NCBI RefSeq assembly: GCF_029760935.1
Contig: NZ_CP121684.1
Span: 434,001-498,000 of the forward strand
DNA from: Lysinibacter sp. HNR
GTDB taxonomy: Bacteria; Actinomycetota; Actinomycetes; Actinomycetales; Microbacteriaceae
Direction: 5' to 3'
Length of the DNA stretch: 64,000 bases
Numbering within the stretch: the stretch's first letter is position 1; the number at the start of each line of letters is the position of its first letter. The translations under genes and the position numbers were made by a program. Positions 25,958 through 34,862 of this stretch are shown piece after piece. Under the pieces are notes generated by a model. It was given only the letters and a program-made list of their open reading frames with translations, made no database searches and was not told the origin of the DNA.

Positions 25958-26992
25958 ATGTCCGGGCCTAGCGATCAACCTCATTCTCCGGGGCGTGTAA
26001 CGATCGGTGATGTTGCTCGTCTAGCTGGGGTTTCTATACCAACCGTCTCCAAGGCGATTAACGGGCGTTACGGCGTGGCTCCGGCCACGCTCAAGCGTGT
26101 GTTGTCTGTTGTCGATGAGCTTGGTTACGAAACCTCTATTGTGGCAAGCAGTCTGCGTCGGCAGCGCACCAATGTTCTGGGGATACTGGTTGCCGAGTTT
26201 GAACCGTTCTCGGTAGAGCTTCTCAAGGGCGCGTCTACGGCTTCCTCCGAAAAAGGGTATGAGCTATTGGCCTACTCGAGCCTGTCGAGAGGAAAATCCG
26301 CTATCGGATGGGAGCGACGTTCCCTCTCCCGTTTGGCAGGGACCCTCATCGACGGGGCAATCATCGTTACTCCAACGGTGCTCGCGCCCATAGAGTCGAT
26401 ACCCGTTGTGATGATTGACCCGCACACGGGCCAAGAGGGATCCGCAACGATTAATTCCGATAGTTTTGGTGGCGCGCAAATTGCCACTCAACACCTTATT
26501 GACCTGGGGCACCGCAATATTGCTCATATCCGTGGCAGAGGTGACCTCATCTCCGCACGGTTACGCGAGGACGGCTACCGAGATGCTCTCCTGAGGGCGG
26601 GCTTGCAGCCTCGTCCCGAAAACGTTCGCGACGGGGGATATCAATTCCGACAGAGCGCGCAGGCCACGCAAGAGCTGCTGACACTCACAGATCGTCCCAC
26701 CGCCATATTTGCCGCTAACGATATGTCAGCACTCGGAGCTATGAGTGCTGCGCAGGAGTTGGGCCTGACCGTCCCCCGGGATCTGTCTATTGTGGGTTTT
26801 GACGATATTCCTGAGGCTAGAAGCTCAACACCCCCGCTCACGACCCTGGTTCAGCCGCTCCAAGAGATTGGAGTTCGTGCAGTTCATATGCTGAGCGATT
26901 TGCTTGAGGGAGAGGATCCCCCTCAACCAACCTATCTCTCTGCCCGGTTAGTTGTGCGAGGAAGCACTGCGCCACCGCCGGATCTTTATTGA
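25958..26992 (+). CDS. LacI-family transcriptional regulator of the arabinoside operon
   Basis: A 344-residue repressor: N-terminal helix-turn-helix (VTIGDVARLAGVSIPTVSKAINGRYGVAPATLKRV), hinge, then a periplasmic-binding-protein-like sensor domain (NVLGILVAEFEPFSVELLKGA, VVMIDPH, HRNIAHIRG, TAIFAANDMSALGAMSAAQELGLTVPRDLSIVGFDDI). Codon usage and context tie it to the divergent ABC/GH3/GH51/ara operon, which carries two LacI-type palindromes. TAGTAT at 25945-25950 followed by 7 nt places the likely leaderless ATG at 25958; an ATG at 25949 is the alternative. The effector is probably arabinose or an arabino-oligosaccharide (inference). Confidence 0.92.
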   Translation: MSGPSDQPHSPGRVTIGDVARLAGVSIPTVSKAINGRYGVAPATLKRVLSVVDELGYETSIVASSLRRQRTNVLGILVAEFEPFSVELLKGASTASSEKGYELLAYSSLSRGKSAIGWERRSLSRLAGTLIDGAIIVTPTVLAPIESIPVVMIDPHTGQEGSATINSDSFGGAQIATQHLIDLGHRNIAHIRGRGDLISARLREDGYRDALLRAGLQPRPENVRDGGYQFRQSAQATQELLTLTDRPTAIFAANDMSALGAMSAAQELGLTVPRDLSIVGFDDIPEARSSTPPLTTLVQPLQEIGVRAVHMLSDLLEGEDPPQPTYLSARLVVRGSTAPPPDLY

Positions 26993-27041
26993 GGTGGTAC
27001 CGGTGAGTTATGTGTGCACGAGTGTGAATATTTTCCCGTGA

Positions 27042-27869
27042 TTAAGTACCCAGTGCCCAGATAGCCACTGCGCTGGCCGCCGCCACGTTGAGCGAGTCTA
27101 TGCCGTGCCGCATGGGAATCTGCACAACCGAGTCCGCCGCGCCTATGGCCTCGTCGGTCAGACCGCTTCCCTCGGCACCGAGTACCAGGGCAACCCGGCG
27201 CGTGACCCCCGCCCGGGTCAGGGCCTCCTGCTCCGCCGAAAAATCGCGCAGGCTCACCGCGTCCTCCGTGAGGGCCAGGGCCGCTACATGGAAACCCGTC
27301 TCTGCGAGTAGCGCCCGCCCGCTGCCCCACTCGGGGAAACGGGTCCAGGGAACCTGGAGAACTGTTCCCATGCTCACACGAATGGAGCGACGATAAAACG
27401 GATCGGAGCATCGCTGCGTCACCAAGACGGCATCCGCCCCGATCGCCCCCACGGAGCGAAAGATAGCCCCCACATTGGTGGGATCTGCCACATTCTCAAT
27501 CACCACAACCAGCCGTGCGCCGGCAAGAATATCCCGTGGGTCGGGCAGTGGTGGCCGGTGAAATGAAGCGATCAGACCGCGATGCAGTTCGTAACCGGTA
27601 AGTTCCGCCAGGAGCTCACCCGGGCCGGTAAAGATGGGTACCTCGGGGTGGTGCGCCAGGAGCCGTTCCGCCTCACGGGTTGACCCTCCGAGCGATAATA
27701 CGGCCCGAGGAAGATGGCCCGCGTGAAGTGCCCGCTCCATGACGAGCGCCGACTCCGCAATGTAGATCCCGTGCCTCGTCTTTTGGTCGTGTTTCAACGC
27801 GACATCGGTGCGATGAGCAAAGTCGGTGAGCCGGGCATCTGAGAGCTCCGTGATGGGAACGATATTCAC
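27042..27869 (-). CDS. TrmH/SpoU-family RNA 2'-O-methyltransferase
   Basis: A SPOUT methyltransferase of 275 residues that transfers a methyl group from SAM to a ribose 2'-OH of tRNA or rRNA. N-terminal substrate-binding part (GIYIAESALVMERALHAG), then the three family motifs: VVVIENVADPTNVGAIFRSV (motif 1, with Asn and Arg), VALVLGAEGSGLTDEAI (motif 2) and VQIPMRHGIDSLNVAAASAVAIW (motif 3, knot). The target nucleotide cannot be read from sequence. It lies 30 nt downstream of purQ on the same strand and may be read through from the purS promoter. Confidence 0.9.
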   Translation of the reverse strand: MNIVPITELSDARLTDFAHRTDVALKHDQKTRHGIYIAESALVMERALHAGHLPRAVLSLGGSTREAERLLAHHPEVPIFTGPGELLAELTGYELHRGLIASFHRPPLPDPRDILAGARLVVVIENVADPTNVGAIFRSVGAIGADAVLVTQRCSDPFYRRSIRVSMGTVLQVPWTRFPEWGSGRALLAETGFHVAALALTEDAVSLRDFSAEQEALTRAGVTRRVALVLGAEGSGLTDEAIGAADSVVQIPMRHGIDSLNVAAASAVAIWALGT

Positions 27870-27899
27870 GCGTAATCTCGATACGTGAAGATGAAAGCG

Positions 27900-28601
27900 T
27901 TAGACCGCGGCGAGCGCGCGAAGGGCGCTTGTAAAGAAGCGCAGCCCGTCAACGCCGGAGCGCATGGCTTGCGGGGTATCCGGGCCGAATCCTGGTTCAA
28001 CCGCGTGCTCGGGGTGGGGCATGAGACCCACCACATTACCGCGCTCATTGGTGAGGCCCGCGATATCGTTGAGGGAGCCGTTGGGGTTGAGCCCCGCGTA
28101 GCGGAATGCTACCAGACCCTCGCCCTCAACCCGCTTGAGCGTTTCGGCGTCGGCAATATAGCCTCCGTCGCCGTTTTTGAGCGGGATAATGATTTCTTCG
28201 CCGACCGAAAAGTCGTTTGTCCAGGATGTTGAGGTGTTCTCAACGGTGAGGGCCTGGTCGCGGCGAATAAACTGCTGGTGGTTGTTGCGGATGAGACCGC
28301 CGGGAAGCAGGTGCGCCTCAACCAGCATCTGAAAACCGTTGCAGATGCCGAGCACGGGCATGCCTCGCCCGGCCGCATCAATAATCTCGCGCATGATGGG
28401 GGAGAACGCGGCGATGGCCCCGGCGCGCAGATAATCACCGTAGCTGAATCCACCGGGTAGCACGACGGCGTCAACGTTCCGGAGATCGTGGTCGCCGTGC
28501 CAGAGCTCCACTGCCTCGGCGCCCGCCAGGTGGATGGCGCGCTGCGCATCCTGCTCATCGAGCGAGCCGGGGAAAGTAACAACACCGATTGTGAACGACA
28601 C
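27900..28601 (-). CDS. purQ: Phosphoribosylformylglycinamidine synthase subunit PurQ
   Basis: Class I glutamine amidotransferase that makes ammonia for PurL. The 233 residues contain [15 protein letters not shown], the nucleophile in [11 protein letters not shown] and the His/Glu pair in PHPEHAVEP. The GTG start shares one base with the purS stop (TAGTG), so the two are coupled. Confidence 0.97.
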   Translation of the reverse strand: MSFTIGVVTFPGSLDEQDAQRAIHLAGAEAVELWHGDHDLRNVDAVVLPGGFSYGDYLRAGAIAAFSPIMREIIDAAGRGMPVLGICNGFQMLVEAHLLPGGLIRNNHQQFIRRDQALTVENTSTSWTNDFSVGEEIIIPLKNGDGGYIADAETLKRVEGEGLVAFRYAGLNPNGSLNDIAGLTNERGNVVGLMPHPEHAVEPGFGPDTPQAMRSGVDGLRFFTSALRALAAV

Positions 28602-28867
28602 TATGCGCGCTCCCCGTCGGTGTTCTCTACGGTGATGTTCACAACATCTTCAATGATGGAGTTTGACAAGATATTGCGGGCGATATCGCGCACCTGTGCT
28701 TGTAGCTCGTCGGTGAGGTCACCCTCGATCGTAAGCTCGAAGCGCTTTCCGATGCGCACCTCGCTGATTTCGCTTTTGCCGAGTCGAGCGAGCGCACCCC
28801 CCACCGCCTTTCCCTGGGGGTCGAGCAGTTCGGCCTTGGGCATGACATCAACAACAATCTTGGGCAT
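28601..28867 (-). CDS. purS: Phosphoribosylformylglycinamidine synthase subunit PurS
   Basis: An 88-residue bridging subunit joining PurL and Pur[23 protein letters not shown] and [14 protein letters not shown] fit the family. Its message should be leaderless: TAAGAT then 6 nt then ATG, no Shine-Dalgarno. It is first in the purS-purQ-TrmH unit. Confidence 0.95.
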   Translation of the reverse strand: MPKIVVDVMPKAELLDPQGKAVGGALARLGKSEISEVRIGKRFELTIEGDLTDELQAQVRDIARNILSNSIIEDVVNITVENTDGERA

Positions 28868-28946
28868 GAAACTATCTTAGCGGCTGAGCCAGAGAGGACT
28901 GCACCCACTGCGGTGCTCGGAACGGCACCACTCGGGGTATCATCGC

Positions 28947-30173
28947 CTAGATCGATTGAGGGTCTTTGGGGGTGGGTGAAACGGGGTGGGGTGCCCGTAT
29001 CATCGTGCACAGTTTGACTATGGGCCACACCAGCAGAACAACAAGAAGAACGTTGCGTACGGTGAGAAGAGTCACAGCATAGAACTCTCCCGCCACAAGC
29101 GGCATGTAAAAAATGGGAAAGATCAGGGTGGTGAGCAGAGCGATAACGGCGGTGATTATGGCGGGAAAACGCCAGAATTGCACGCTGTAAACCAGACCAA
29201 CCGCGATCACGGGGGTGACCCACAGCACGTATTGCGGCGATCCCACCTTGTTAAAAACGAAGAACGCCGTCACCATTCCGAGCGCTCCCACCAGGATGAG
29301 CGGGGTGCGGTCACTCTGCTTCCGCAGGGCCAGGAGCATCAGCACGAGGATCGCCCCGATGGCGGCAAACATGATGGGGTTCATCAGGGCCGAGACCAGC
29401 TCGGTTCCCGGGCCGCTCACCTCGCGGGTTGAGATCTCATGGTTGAAGTAGCTCCGTATCTGAGGAACGCCGAGTGAGTAGAGCCATACCCAGGGGGTAG
29501 TAATCGGCGCTTCGAGCTGGAGTGCACGATCCGTTTGCATGGTGGCGAAACTGGTGAGGTTGGCAGCCCCGCCGGCCAGGATGACGATTATCGAGATGAG
29601 GCCGGAGAGCGCAGCCCCCGCCGCGATAATGGCGATTCTTTTCTTGGCGGCCGTTACCACGGCGAGCATGACCGCCGCCGGCCACACCTTGATCCAGGTG
29701 GCAAGTGTGAGAACCAGGCTTGCCACGACGGGGCGCCGCGCCAGGATGATCAGACCCAGCACAACTATGGGCGAGGTGATTCCCTCCAGCCGCAGTAGGG
29801 CTACCGGGCTGAGTAGAACGTTGAGGAGCAGGAACCACCAGGCGGCCGTGAAGCCCTCTTTGTTGTGTCCTTTATTTGTCAGGGCGAGTACGCCCACCCC
29901 GTTCAGAACGGTTGTCATCACGAACCAGAGTGCGAGATAGAGGTGTGAGCCGAGGAGCTGTGCCCCGACGATAGGAATCAACGCTCCCGCCGGGTAGACC
30001 CAGGGGACGTCGATTCCCTGCCAGTGATTGTTATTGAGGGCCTGTTCCGCCCACCAGCGGTAGAGCGGGAGGTCGCCGAGCGTGTTACCGGTAATAATTG
30101 TGGGGAGCAGGGCTGCCAGAAAAACGACATGGATGATCACAAATCCAATGATGAGCGCTCGCGTGTTCAGCAA
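28947..30173 (-). CDS. GT87-type integral membrane glycosyltransferase (DUF2029)
   Basis: About 408 residues with roughly 10 hydrophobic helices. The first loop has DLPLYRWWAEQALNN with an early Asp, then VYPAGALIPIVGAQLLG, and later ATWIKVWPAAVML. This layout matches the DUF2029/GT87 family, whose actinobacterial members use polyprenyl-phosphomannose to extend cell-envelope lipoglycans. The actual donor and acceptor are not known. A TTG is the first possible start and its ribosome site is weak, so the N-terminus is uncertain. The 217 bp upstream (30174-30390) hold no gene. Confidence 0.75.
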   Translation of the reverse strand: MLNTRALIIGFVIIHVVFLAALLPTIITGNTLGDLPLYRWWAEQALNNNHWQGIDVPWVYPAGALIPIVGAQLLGSHLYLALWFVMTTVLNGVGVLALTNKGHNKEGFTAAWWFLLLNVLLSPVALLRLEGITSPIVVLGLIILARRPVVASLVLTLATWIKVWPAAVMLAVVTAAKKRIAIIAAGAALSGLISIIVILAGGAANLTSFATMQTDRALQLEAPITTPWVWLYSLGVPQIRSYFNHEISTREVSGPGTELVSALMNPIMFAAIGAILVLMLLALRKQSDRTPLILVGALGMVTAFFVFNKVGSPQYVLWVTPVIAVGLVYSVQFWRFPAIITAVIALLTTLIFPIFYMPLVAGEFYAVTLLTVRNVLLVVLLVWPIVKLCTMIRAPHPVSPTPKDPQSI

Positions 30174-30390
30174 TTGCTGACTCGCTCGGGAAGAAAATGT
30201 GCCCGGGGTGGTTGGTATTTGGGAGATCTTGGGAGATTTTGTGTGGGTGTCTATGAGTATGCCTTTGCAATCTGGTGCTGCGGTTCATTTTAGAGGGATT
30301 GGCTGAAGTTTGGAAGGCTAGGCACTCTGTAGCTGGTTAATATATTTGGCATCGCTTTGTGTGAAAAAACTCAGCAAGATCTTCTGAACC

Positions 30391-31221
30391 TCAGTGACGC
30401 AGGGGTTGTATGATGAGTTGTCCACTCACCGGATGGGGGAAAACCTCAACGGGATGGTGGTAAACGCTGGTGATCCGCTCGGCTGTGAGAACCTGCTCGG
30501 GGGTACCCGTAGCAACCACTTTTCCCTCGCTCAGGAGGGTTATCGTGTCGGCATAGGCTGCCGCAAGTCCCAGGTCGTGAAGAACCACCACCACGGCATC
30601 CCCTCGGCGTGCTCTTTCTGCCGCCAGGGTGAGAACATCTTCCTGGTGTTTAAGGTCGAGGGCGGCCGTTGGCTCATCGAGGAGCAGGATGCCCGTCCTG
30701 CCTGCAATAACGCGGGCAAACGCTGTGCGGGCTCTCTCTCCTCCCGAGAGCGACGGCACCTGTCTGCTGCGAAGATGCGTGATGTCGGTGGCCGCAATGG
30801 CGGAGGTTATGGCGTCCTTGTCATCGTTGTCGCGTGATGTTCCCTGCCAGGGTGCTCGACCCATTTCCACCACCTCCTCCACCGTAAAGGGGAAGAAAAC
30901 CCCGTTGTCCTGGAGAAGAACACCGCGGCGGCGGGCAAGCTGTTTGAGTGTCCAGTCCGACAGAGGTATACCGGTTATGGTGATGTGTCCGGTGGTGATG
31001 TGGTTGTCTCCCGTGAGCGCACCAAGGAGGGTTGATTTTCCCGCGCCGTTGGGGCCGATGAGGGCCAAAATCTCACCCGCTCGAACCGTGAGATCGACGT
31101 TGCTAATGAGGTTGCGACCCGCCGTGTGCACGGTGATGTTGTGGGCCTCAACGGCCGCCTCACCCGGCGTGAGGGGTGCGGGTATGGGCGGGTGCGCGTG
31201 GTTTTTGCGGGGAATCATCAT
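30391..31221 (-). CDS. Heme/siderophore ABC transporter ATP-binding protein
   Basis: A FepC/HmuV-type ATPase of about 276 residues: Walker A LIGPNGAGKSTLL, Q-loop LLQDN, signature LSGGERAR, Walker B ILLLDEPTAALD and H-loop VVLHDLGLAAAYAD. The start at MMIPRKN overlaps the permease stop (ATGA). The two form the inner-membrane part of an iron-compound importer controlled by the box at 32273. Heme is a better guess than siderophore by similarity (AERITSVYHHPVEVFPHP), but not certain. Confidence 0.9.
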   Translation of the reverse strand: MMIPRKNHAHPPIPAPLTPGEAAVEAHNITVHTAGRNLISNVDLTVRAGEILALIGPNGAGKSTLLGALTGDNHITTGHITITGIPLSDWTLKQLARRRGVLLQDNGVFFPFTVEEVVEMGRAPWQGTSRDNDDKDAITSAIAATDITHLRSRQVPSLSGGERARTAFARVIAGRTGILLLDEPTAALDLKHQEDVLTLAAERARRGDAVVVVLHDLGLAAAYADTITLLSEGKVVATGTPEQVLTAERITSVYHHPVEVFPHPVSGQLIIQPLRH

Positions 31222-32246
31222 GCCCAGCCTCCCGATTTCTTGCGGGTGCGTCGGAGGAGCCAGAAGAAGAACGGGCCGCCCACGAGTGCGGTGAGCATGC
31301 CGATGGGAAGGTCGGCATTGGCCACGGCGGTGCGGGCCACAAGATCCGCCGCAAGAAGCAGCACTGCCCCGCCGACCAGGCTGGAAAAGAGTAGGGGACG
31401 GTGTGCCGGGCCGAGGATCATCCGCATCAGATGGGGAACTACCAGTCCAACAAAGCTGATGATGCCGGAGAAGGCGACCGCCGCGCAGACCAGAAGCGCA
31501 ACAACAACGATGACACACATGCGCAGCAGCTCCACGTTAACCCCGAGGTGCCTGGCGGTGCGCTCGCCGAGCGAGAGGAGGTCGAGTCTGCGGGCCACAA
31601 AAGCGGCCACGAGGAGTCCCACGATCACGAGGGGAAGAACGATGACCACCTGATCCCAGCGCGAGCCGTTGAGGCTGCCTAATTGCCAGAACACAATTTG
31701 TTCGCGTGATGCGGAATCGCCCAGGAAGGTGAAGAGCGCAAGTCCCGCCCCGGCAAAGGCATTCACCGCAATACCGGTGAGGATGAGCGTGACCACCTCG
31801 GTTTTACCGTTTGCTCGGCTCATCAGGTACACCAGTAGTGTGGCAAAGAGCCCCGTGACAAACGCGGTGGCCGCGATGGTCCAGTTGCCCCAGAAAGTCC
31901 ACCCAAAGACTATCGTGGCGGCTGCCCCCAGGGCTGCACCCGAGGAGATACCCACTACGCCGGGCTCCGCTAGAGGGTTGCCAAAGATGGCCTGCATGAG
32001 TAGACCCGCCGTGGCCAGGGCGGCCCCCACCAGGATGGCCATGATGATGCGGGGAAAACGCACTGTCCACAGCGCAAGTTCTGCGGTTTCGCTGGCAGGA
32101 AGCGGGCCGAGGGGGATGCCGATCCGGTGCATCACCGAGCCAAAGACCTCGGAGGGGCTAATGTTGAGCTGGCCCGCGCTGGCCGATACCAAGATGAGCA
32201 CGACAAGCGCAGCGATAAGACCCAGGTTGAGAAGGGAACGGCGCAC
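31218..32246 (-). CDS. FecCD-family ABC permease for iron compound or heme
   Basis: A 342-residue permease with 9-10 helices; FPRIIMAILVGAALATAGLLMQAIFGNPLAEPGVVGISSGAALG is the FecCD signature, and GERTARHLGVNV the ATPase-contact loop. The GTG start follows TAAGCT and 6 nt with no Shine-Dalgarno, a leaderless promoter whose -35 region lies in an iron box. No substrate-binding protein gene is beside it, unlike normal hmuTUV operons, so that lipoprotein must be encoded elsewhere or has been lost. Confidence 0.92.
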   Translation of the reverse strand: MRRSLLNLGLIAALVVLILVSASAGQLNISPSEVFGSVMHRIGIPLGPLPASETAELALWTVRFPRIIMAILVGAALATAGLLMQAIFGNPLAEPGVVGISSGAALGAAATIVFGWTFWGNWTIAATAFVTGLFATLLVYLMSRANGKTEVVTLILTGIAVNAFAGAGLALFTFLGDSASREQIVFWQLGSLNGSRWDQVVIVLPLVIVGLLVAAFVARRLDLLSLGERTARHLGVNVELLRMCVIVVVALLVCAAVAFSGIISFVGLVVPHLMRMILGPAHRPLLFSSLVGGAVLLLAADLVARTAVANADLPIGMLTALVGGPFFFWLLRRTRKKSGGWA

Positions 32247-32272
32247 CCGACCAGCTTAGCGAACTAAACTGC

Positions 32273-32291
32273 TCAGGTTAGCCATACCTAT
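32273..32291. promoter_or_regulatory. DtxR/IdeR iron box
   Basis: TCAGGTTAGCCATACCTAT matches the 19-bp DtxR/IdeR consensus (TTAGGTTAGGCTAACCTAA) at about 15 positions. It lies 27-45 bp upstream of the permease start, over the expected -35 region of the leaderless TAAGCT promoter, so iron-loaded repressor would block transcription. Confidence 0.75.
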
Positions 32292-32293
32292 CC

Positions 32294-33211
32294 CTAATAA
32301 TCCACTCGGATGCGGACCGTGTTCTGCCAGGGGTCGTTAAAGAGGAGCTCTTGACCGTCGTAGCGGGTGGCCACGCCGCGGTCGCGGAGGCGCTGTTCCA
32401 GGGCGGTAATGTCGTCGATGCGTGGGAGGCGAACCGACACCTCGCCGAGTCCCAGGGCGGGGGTGCGGTCTCCCGCCCCTCTGCTCTGCCAGGTATTCAT
32501 CGCGAGATGGTGGTGATACCCGCCCGCCGCCACAAAGAGGGCCTGTGAGCCGTAGCGGGCGGTCGCCTCAAAGCCGACGGTGTGCACATAGAATTTCTCG
32601 GCGGTGCTGATATCTCCCACTTTGAGGTGCACATGCCCCACGCTGGCTGCCGTGTCGGCAACCGTTTCGCTTCCCTCTGCTGTGAGGTTTTCGCGGAGGA
32701 AGACATTGGGGTCGAGCCGGTTTGTAGCCATGGCAATTGCGCCATTTTCCCACGTCCACTCACTACGCGGGCGATCCCAGTAAAGCTCAACACCGTTGCC
32801 CTCGGGGTCATCAAAGTAGAGCGCCTTGCTCACGAGGTGGTCGCTGCTGCCCGTGAATGATGTGTCAAAGTTGCGCGCGACTGAGAAGACAGAGGAGGCA
32901 AGTTCCGATTGTTGCGGAAAGAGGAAGGCTGTGTGGAAAAGCCCGGCTGCGCTTGCGGGAGCGTGCTTGAGTGAGGGTTTATGCTCGAGGATCAGACTGG
33001 GGACTCCCTGCCTTCCCAGAGCTGCGCTTGAGGTTCCGTGCTCCAGAACCTGGAGGCCGATTCCGCGATGGTAGTAGTCGATCATGGTGTCGAGGTTCCC
33101 TACGGAGAGGGTAACCGCTCCCATTCTGGTGTTGGCTGCGAGCAGGTCGTCGGGAGCCTGTCCGCCGTGCGCACTGGGCGTGGTGGCATTGGACTGTGTT
33201 TGGTTGGACAC
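32294..33211 (-). CDS. VOC-family extradiol dioxygenase-like protein (CatE type)
   Basis: A 305-residue protein of two vicinal-oxygen-chelate modules. Module 1 has MGAVTLSVGNLDTMIDYYHRGIGL and GVELYWDRPRSEW; module 2 has SVGHVHLKVGDISTAEKFYVHTVGFEA with the first metal His, then YHHHLAMNTWQSRGAG with the second, and FNDPWQNTVRI where the last ligand would lie. Relatives include Bacillus CatE, a catechol 2,3-dioxygenase, but a glyoxalase-like role is possible. The end lies only 3 bp from the iron box, so its read-through could affect that site. It stands alone, 71 nt from purC on the same strand. Confidence 0.82.
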   Translation of the reverse strand: MSNQTQSNATTPSAHGGQAPDDLLAANTRMGAVTLSVGNLDTMIDYYHRGIGLQVLEHGTSSAALGRQGVPSLILEHKPSLKHAPASAAGLFHTAFLFPQQSELASSVFSVARNFDTSFTGSSDHLVSKALYFDDPEGNGVELYWDRPRSEWTWENGAIAMATNRLDPNVFLRENLTAEGSETVADTAASVGHVHLKVGDISTAEKFYVHTVGFEATARYGSQALFVAAGGYHHHLAMNTWQSRGAGDRTPALGLGEVSVRLPRIDDITALEQRLRDRGVATRYDGQELLFNDPWQNTVRIRVDY

Positions 33212-33282
33212 GGTGCGCTCTCTTTCGGCAGGAGGAGAATTTGTCAGGGATGTGTCCAGGATAACTTAACTTGAAGCTTCAA

Positions 33283-34161
33283 TCAATAGGTGATGAGTCT
33301 GGCGAGGAGCTCGCGGTATCGCTCCTCCGTCTGTTGCACGATTGTGTCGGGCAGTGGCGGAGCCTCACCAGTTCCATCCCAGTGCGTGCTGATCCAGTCA
33401 CGCACGATCTGCTTATCGAAGCTGGCGAGCCGCTCTCGCAGAGTGGCCCCGCTGCGATAGGTTTCCGCATCCCAGTAGCGGCTGGAATCGCTTGTGAGTA
33501 CCTCATCTCCGAGGGTGAGGATCCCGGTAGCGGGGTGTGCTCCAAATTCAAACTTGGTGTCGGCGAGTATGATCCCGCGCGAGTAGGCAAGCTCAGACGC
33601 CCGAGAAAAAATTGCGAGCGAACTATCGCGCAGGGCCGCGGCTACGTTCGGTCCCACCAGTTGCACACTCTGTTCAAAGCTAATGTTTTCATCGTGTGCA
33701 CCGAGCGGAGCCTTGTAGGCCGGTGTGTAGATCGGCTCAGGGAGGCGGTCACCATCGGTCAGACCGGAGGGGAGCGGCACGCCGCATACACTCTGCGTCC
33801 GCTGGTACTCTGCCCAACCGCTACCCGTCAGGTACCCCCGAACCACGCACTCGATCGGGTACATATTGAGTTTGACGGTGACCATCGCACGGTCAGCCAC
33901 CTCCTGCGGCGGAGCGGTGTCTCTGAGATGATTGGGAAAATCACTGAGCTGCCCAAACCACCAGCGAGAAAGTTCGGTGAGTAGGGAGCCCTTGTGGGGG
34001 ATACCCGGTTCGAGAACCGTATCAAATGCGCTCACCCTGTCGCTCGCCACCACAAGCAGACTGTTATCGAGCGGGTTAACTGGTTCATAGAGATCGCGTA
34101 CTTTTCCCGAGTAGATGTGCTTCCATCCGGGAATGGCAGGGGTGCTGTTGGGGCTGGTCAC
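33283..34161 (-). CDS. purC: SAICAR synthetase
   Basis: Joins CAIR and aspartate in purine synthesis. About 292 residues from GTG (VTSPNSTPAIPGWKHIYSGKVRDLYEP); the upstream 24 codons look non-family. SGKVRDLYEP, VLEPGIPHKGSLLTELSRWWF, ECVVRGYLTGSGWAEYQ and LADTKFEFGAHP are the family marks. The start has GAGAAT and 6 nt but no Shine-Dalgarno. Confidence 0.95.
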   Translation of the reverse strand: MTSPNSTPAIPGWKHIYSGKVRDLYEPVNPLDNSLLVVASDRVSAFDTVLEPGIPHKGSLLTELSRWWFGQLSDFPNHLRDTAPPQEVADRAMVTVKLNMYPIECVVRGYLTGSGWAEYQRTQSVCGVPLPSGLTDGDRLPEPIYTPAYKAPLGAHDENISFEQSVQLVGPNVAAALRDSSLAIFSRASELAYSRGIILADTKFEFGAHPATGILTLGDEVLTSDSSRYWDAETYRSGATLRERLASFDKQIVRDWISTHWDGTGEAPPLPDTIVQQTEERYRELLARLITY

Positions 34162-34257
34162 TCGACTATTCTCGCACTCAAACTGCGTAGTGGGTGCTTG
34201 TGGTACTAATCTGGATAGTAAGAACCTGTTCACTATCTAAGATGAGGAATCGCTATC

Positions 34258-34812
34258 ATGTCTGTTGGCCCGGTTATCGCTCACACTGTGTTGTCGGCAC
34301 CGCGTGAAACGGCGTGGCAATCCCTCGTGGACCCGCAAAATACAGAGATCTGGTGGCCTGACCTGACACTTGAAGCATCAATCGGCGGTGGCATCAGTGA
34401 GATCTGGGAAGAGGAAGACACAGTTCGTCACGCAACCGGCACGGTAGACATTATGATTGCGGGCCACTCGCTGGGGTTCACCTGGCAGGATGTTCAGGAC
34501 AAATACCCCACGTCGGTGCTCATTGTTCTGCGCTCCGAAGGAGATAAAACGCGAATAACTGTTACCGAGACCGGTCTCGATATGCTCGAAGATGCTGCTC
34601 ACCGCGCGTTGGAATACCAGGAGGTCTGGGGTTATCATCTCGAGGATCTGCGGGCGTTTGTTGCGGGCGAACTGGTAGGGGACGAGGAACAAGGTGAGGG
34701 TCAAGAAGACCTGAATGGTGCAGATGTTCAGGCTGACGCAGATGGCGAAGACCGGGACGAGGTCGACGCTGACACCGAAGAGGGCGATAGCTCGGCAGCC
34801 AAGGGCGTGTGA
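34258..34812 (+). CDS. SRPBCC-family protein with acidic tail
   Basis: A 184-residue protein whose first 135 residues form an AHSA1/polyketide-cyclase-like lipid-binding fold (AHTVLSAPRETAWQSLVDPQNTEIWWPDL, GHSLGFTWQDVQDKYPTSVLIVL, TRITVTETGLDM). The last 45 residues are almost all acidic and Ala/Gly (DEEQGEGQEDLNGADVQA). The ligand is unknown. A GAGGAA site precedes the ATG, and an inverted repeat GATAGT/ACTATC lies at about 34215-34237 just upstream. Confidence 0.8.
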   Translation: MSVGPVIAHTVLSAPRETAWQSLVDPQNTEIWWPDLTLEASIGGGISEIWEEEDTVRHATGTVDIMIAGHSLGFTWQDVQDKYPTSVLIVLRSEGDKTRITVTETGLDMLEDAAHRALEYQEVWGYHLEDLRAFVAGELVGDEEQGEGQEDLNGADVQADADGEDRDEVDADTEEGDSSAAKGV

Positions 34813-34816
34813 AGGG

Positions 34817-34862
34817 TGAGCGTGGGACCCCGTGAACGTTCATGGGGTCCCACGGACGCTCA
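34817..34862. terminator. Bidirectional terminator hairpin
   Basis: A 46-nt near-perfect palindrome (GTGGGACCCC/GGGGTCCCAC core, outer TGAGCGT/ACGCTCA) separates the convergent SRPBCC and membrane-protein genes and overlaps the stop of the latter. Confidence 0.8.
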
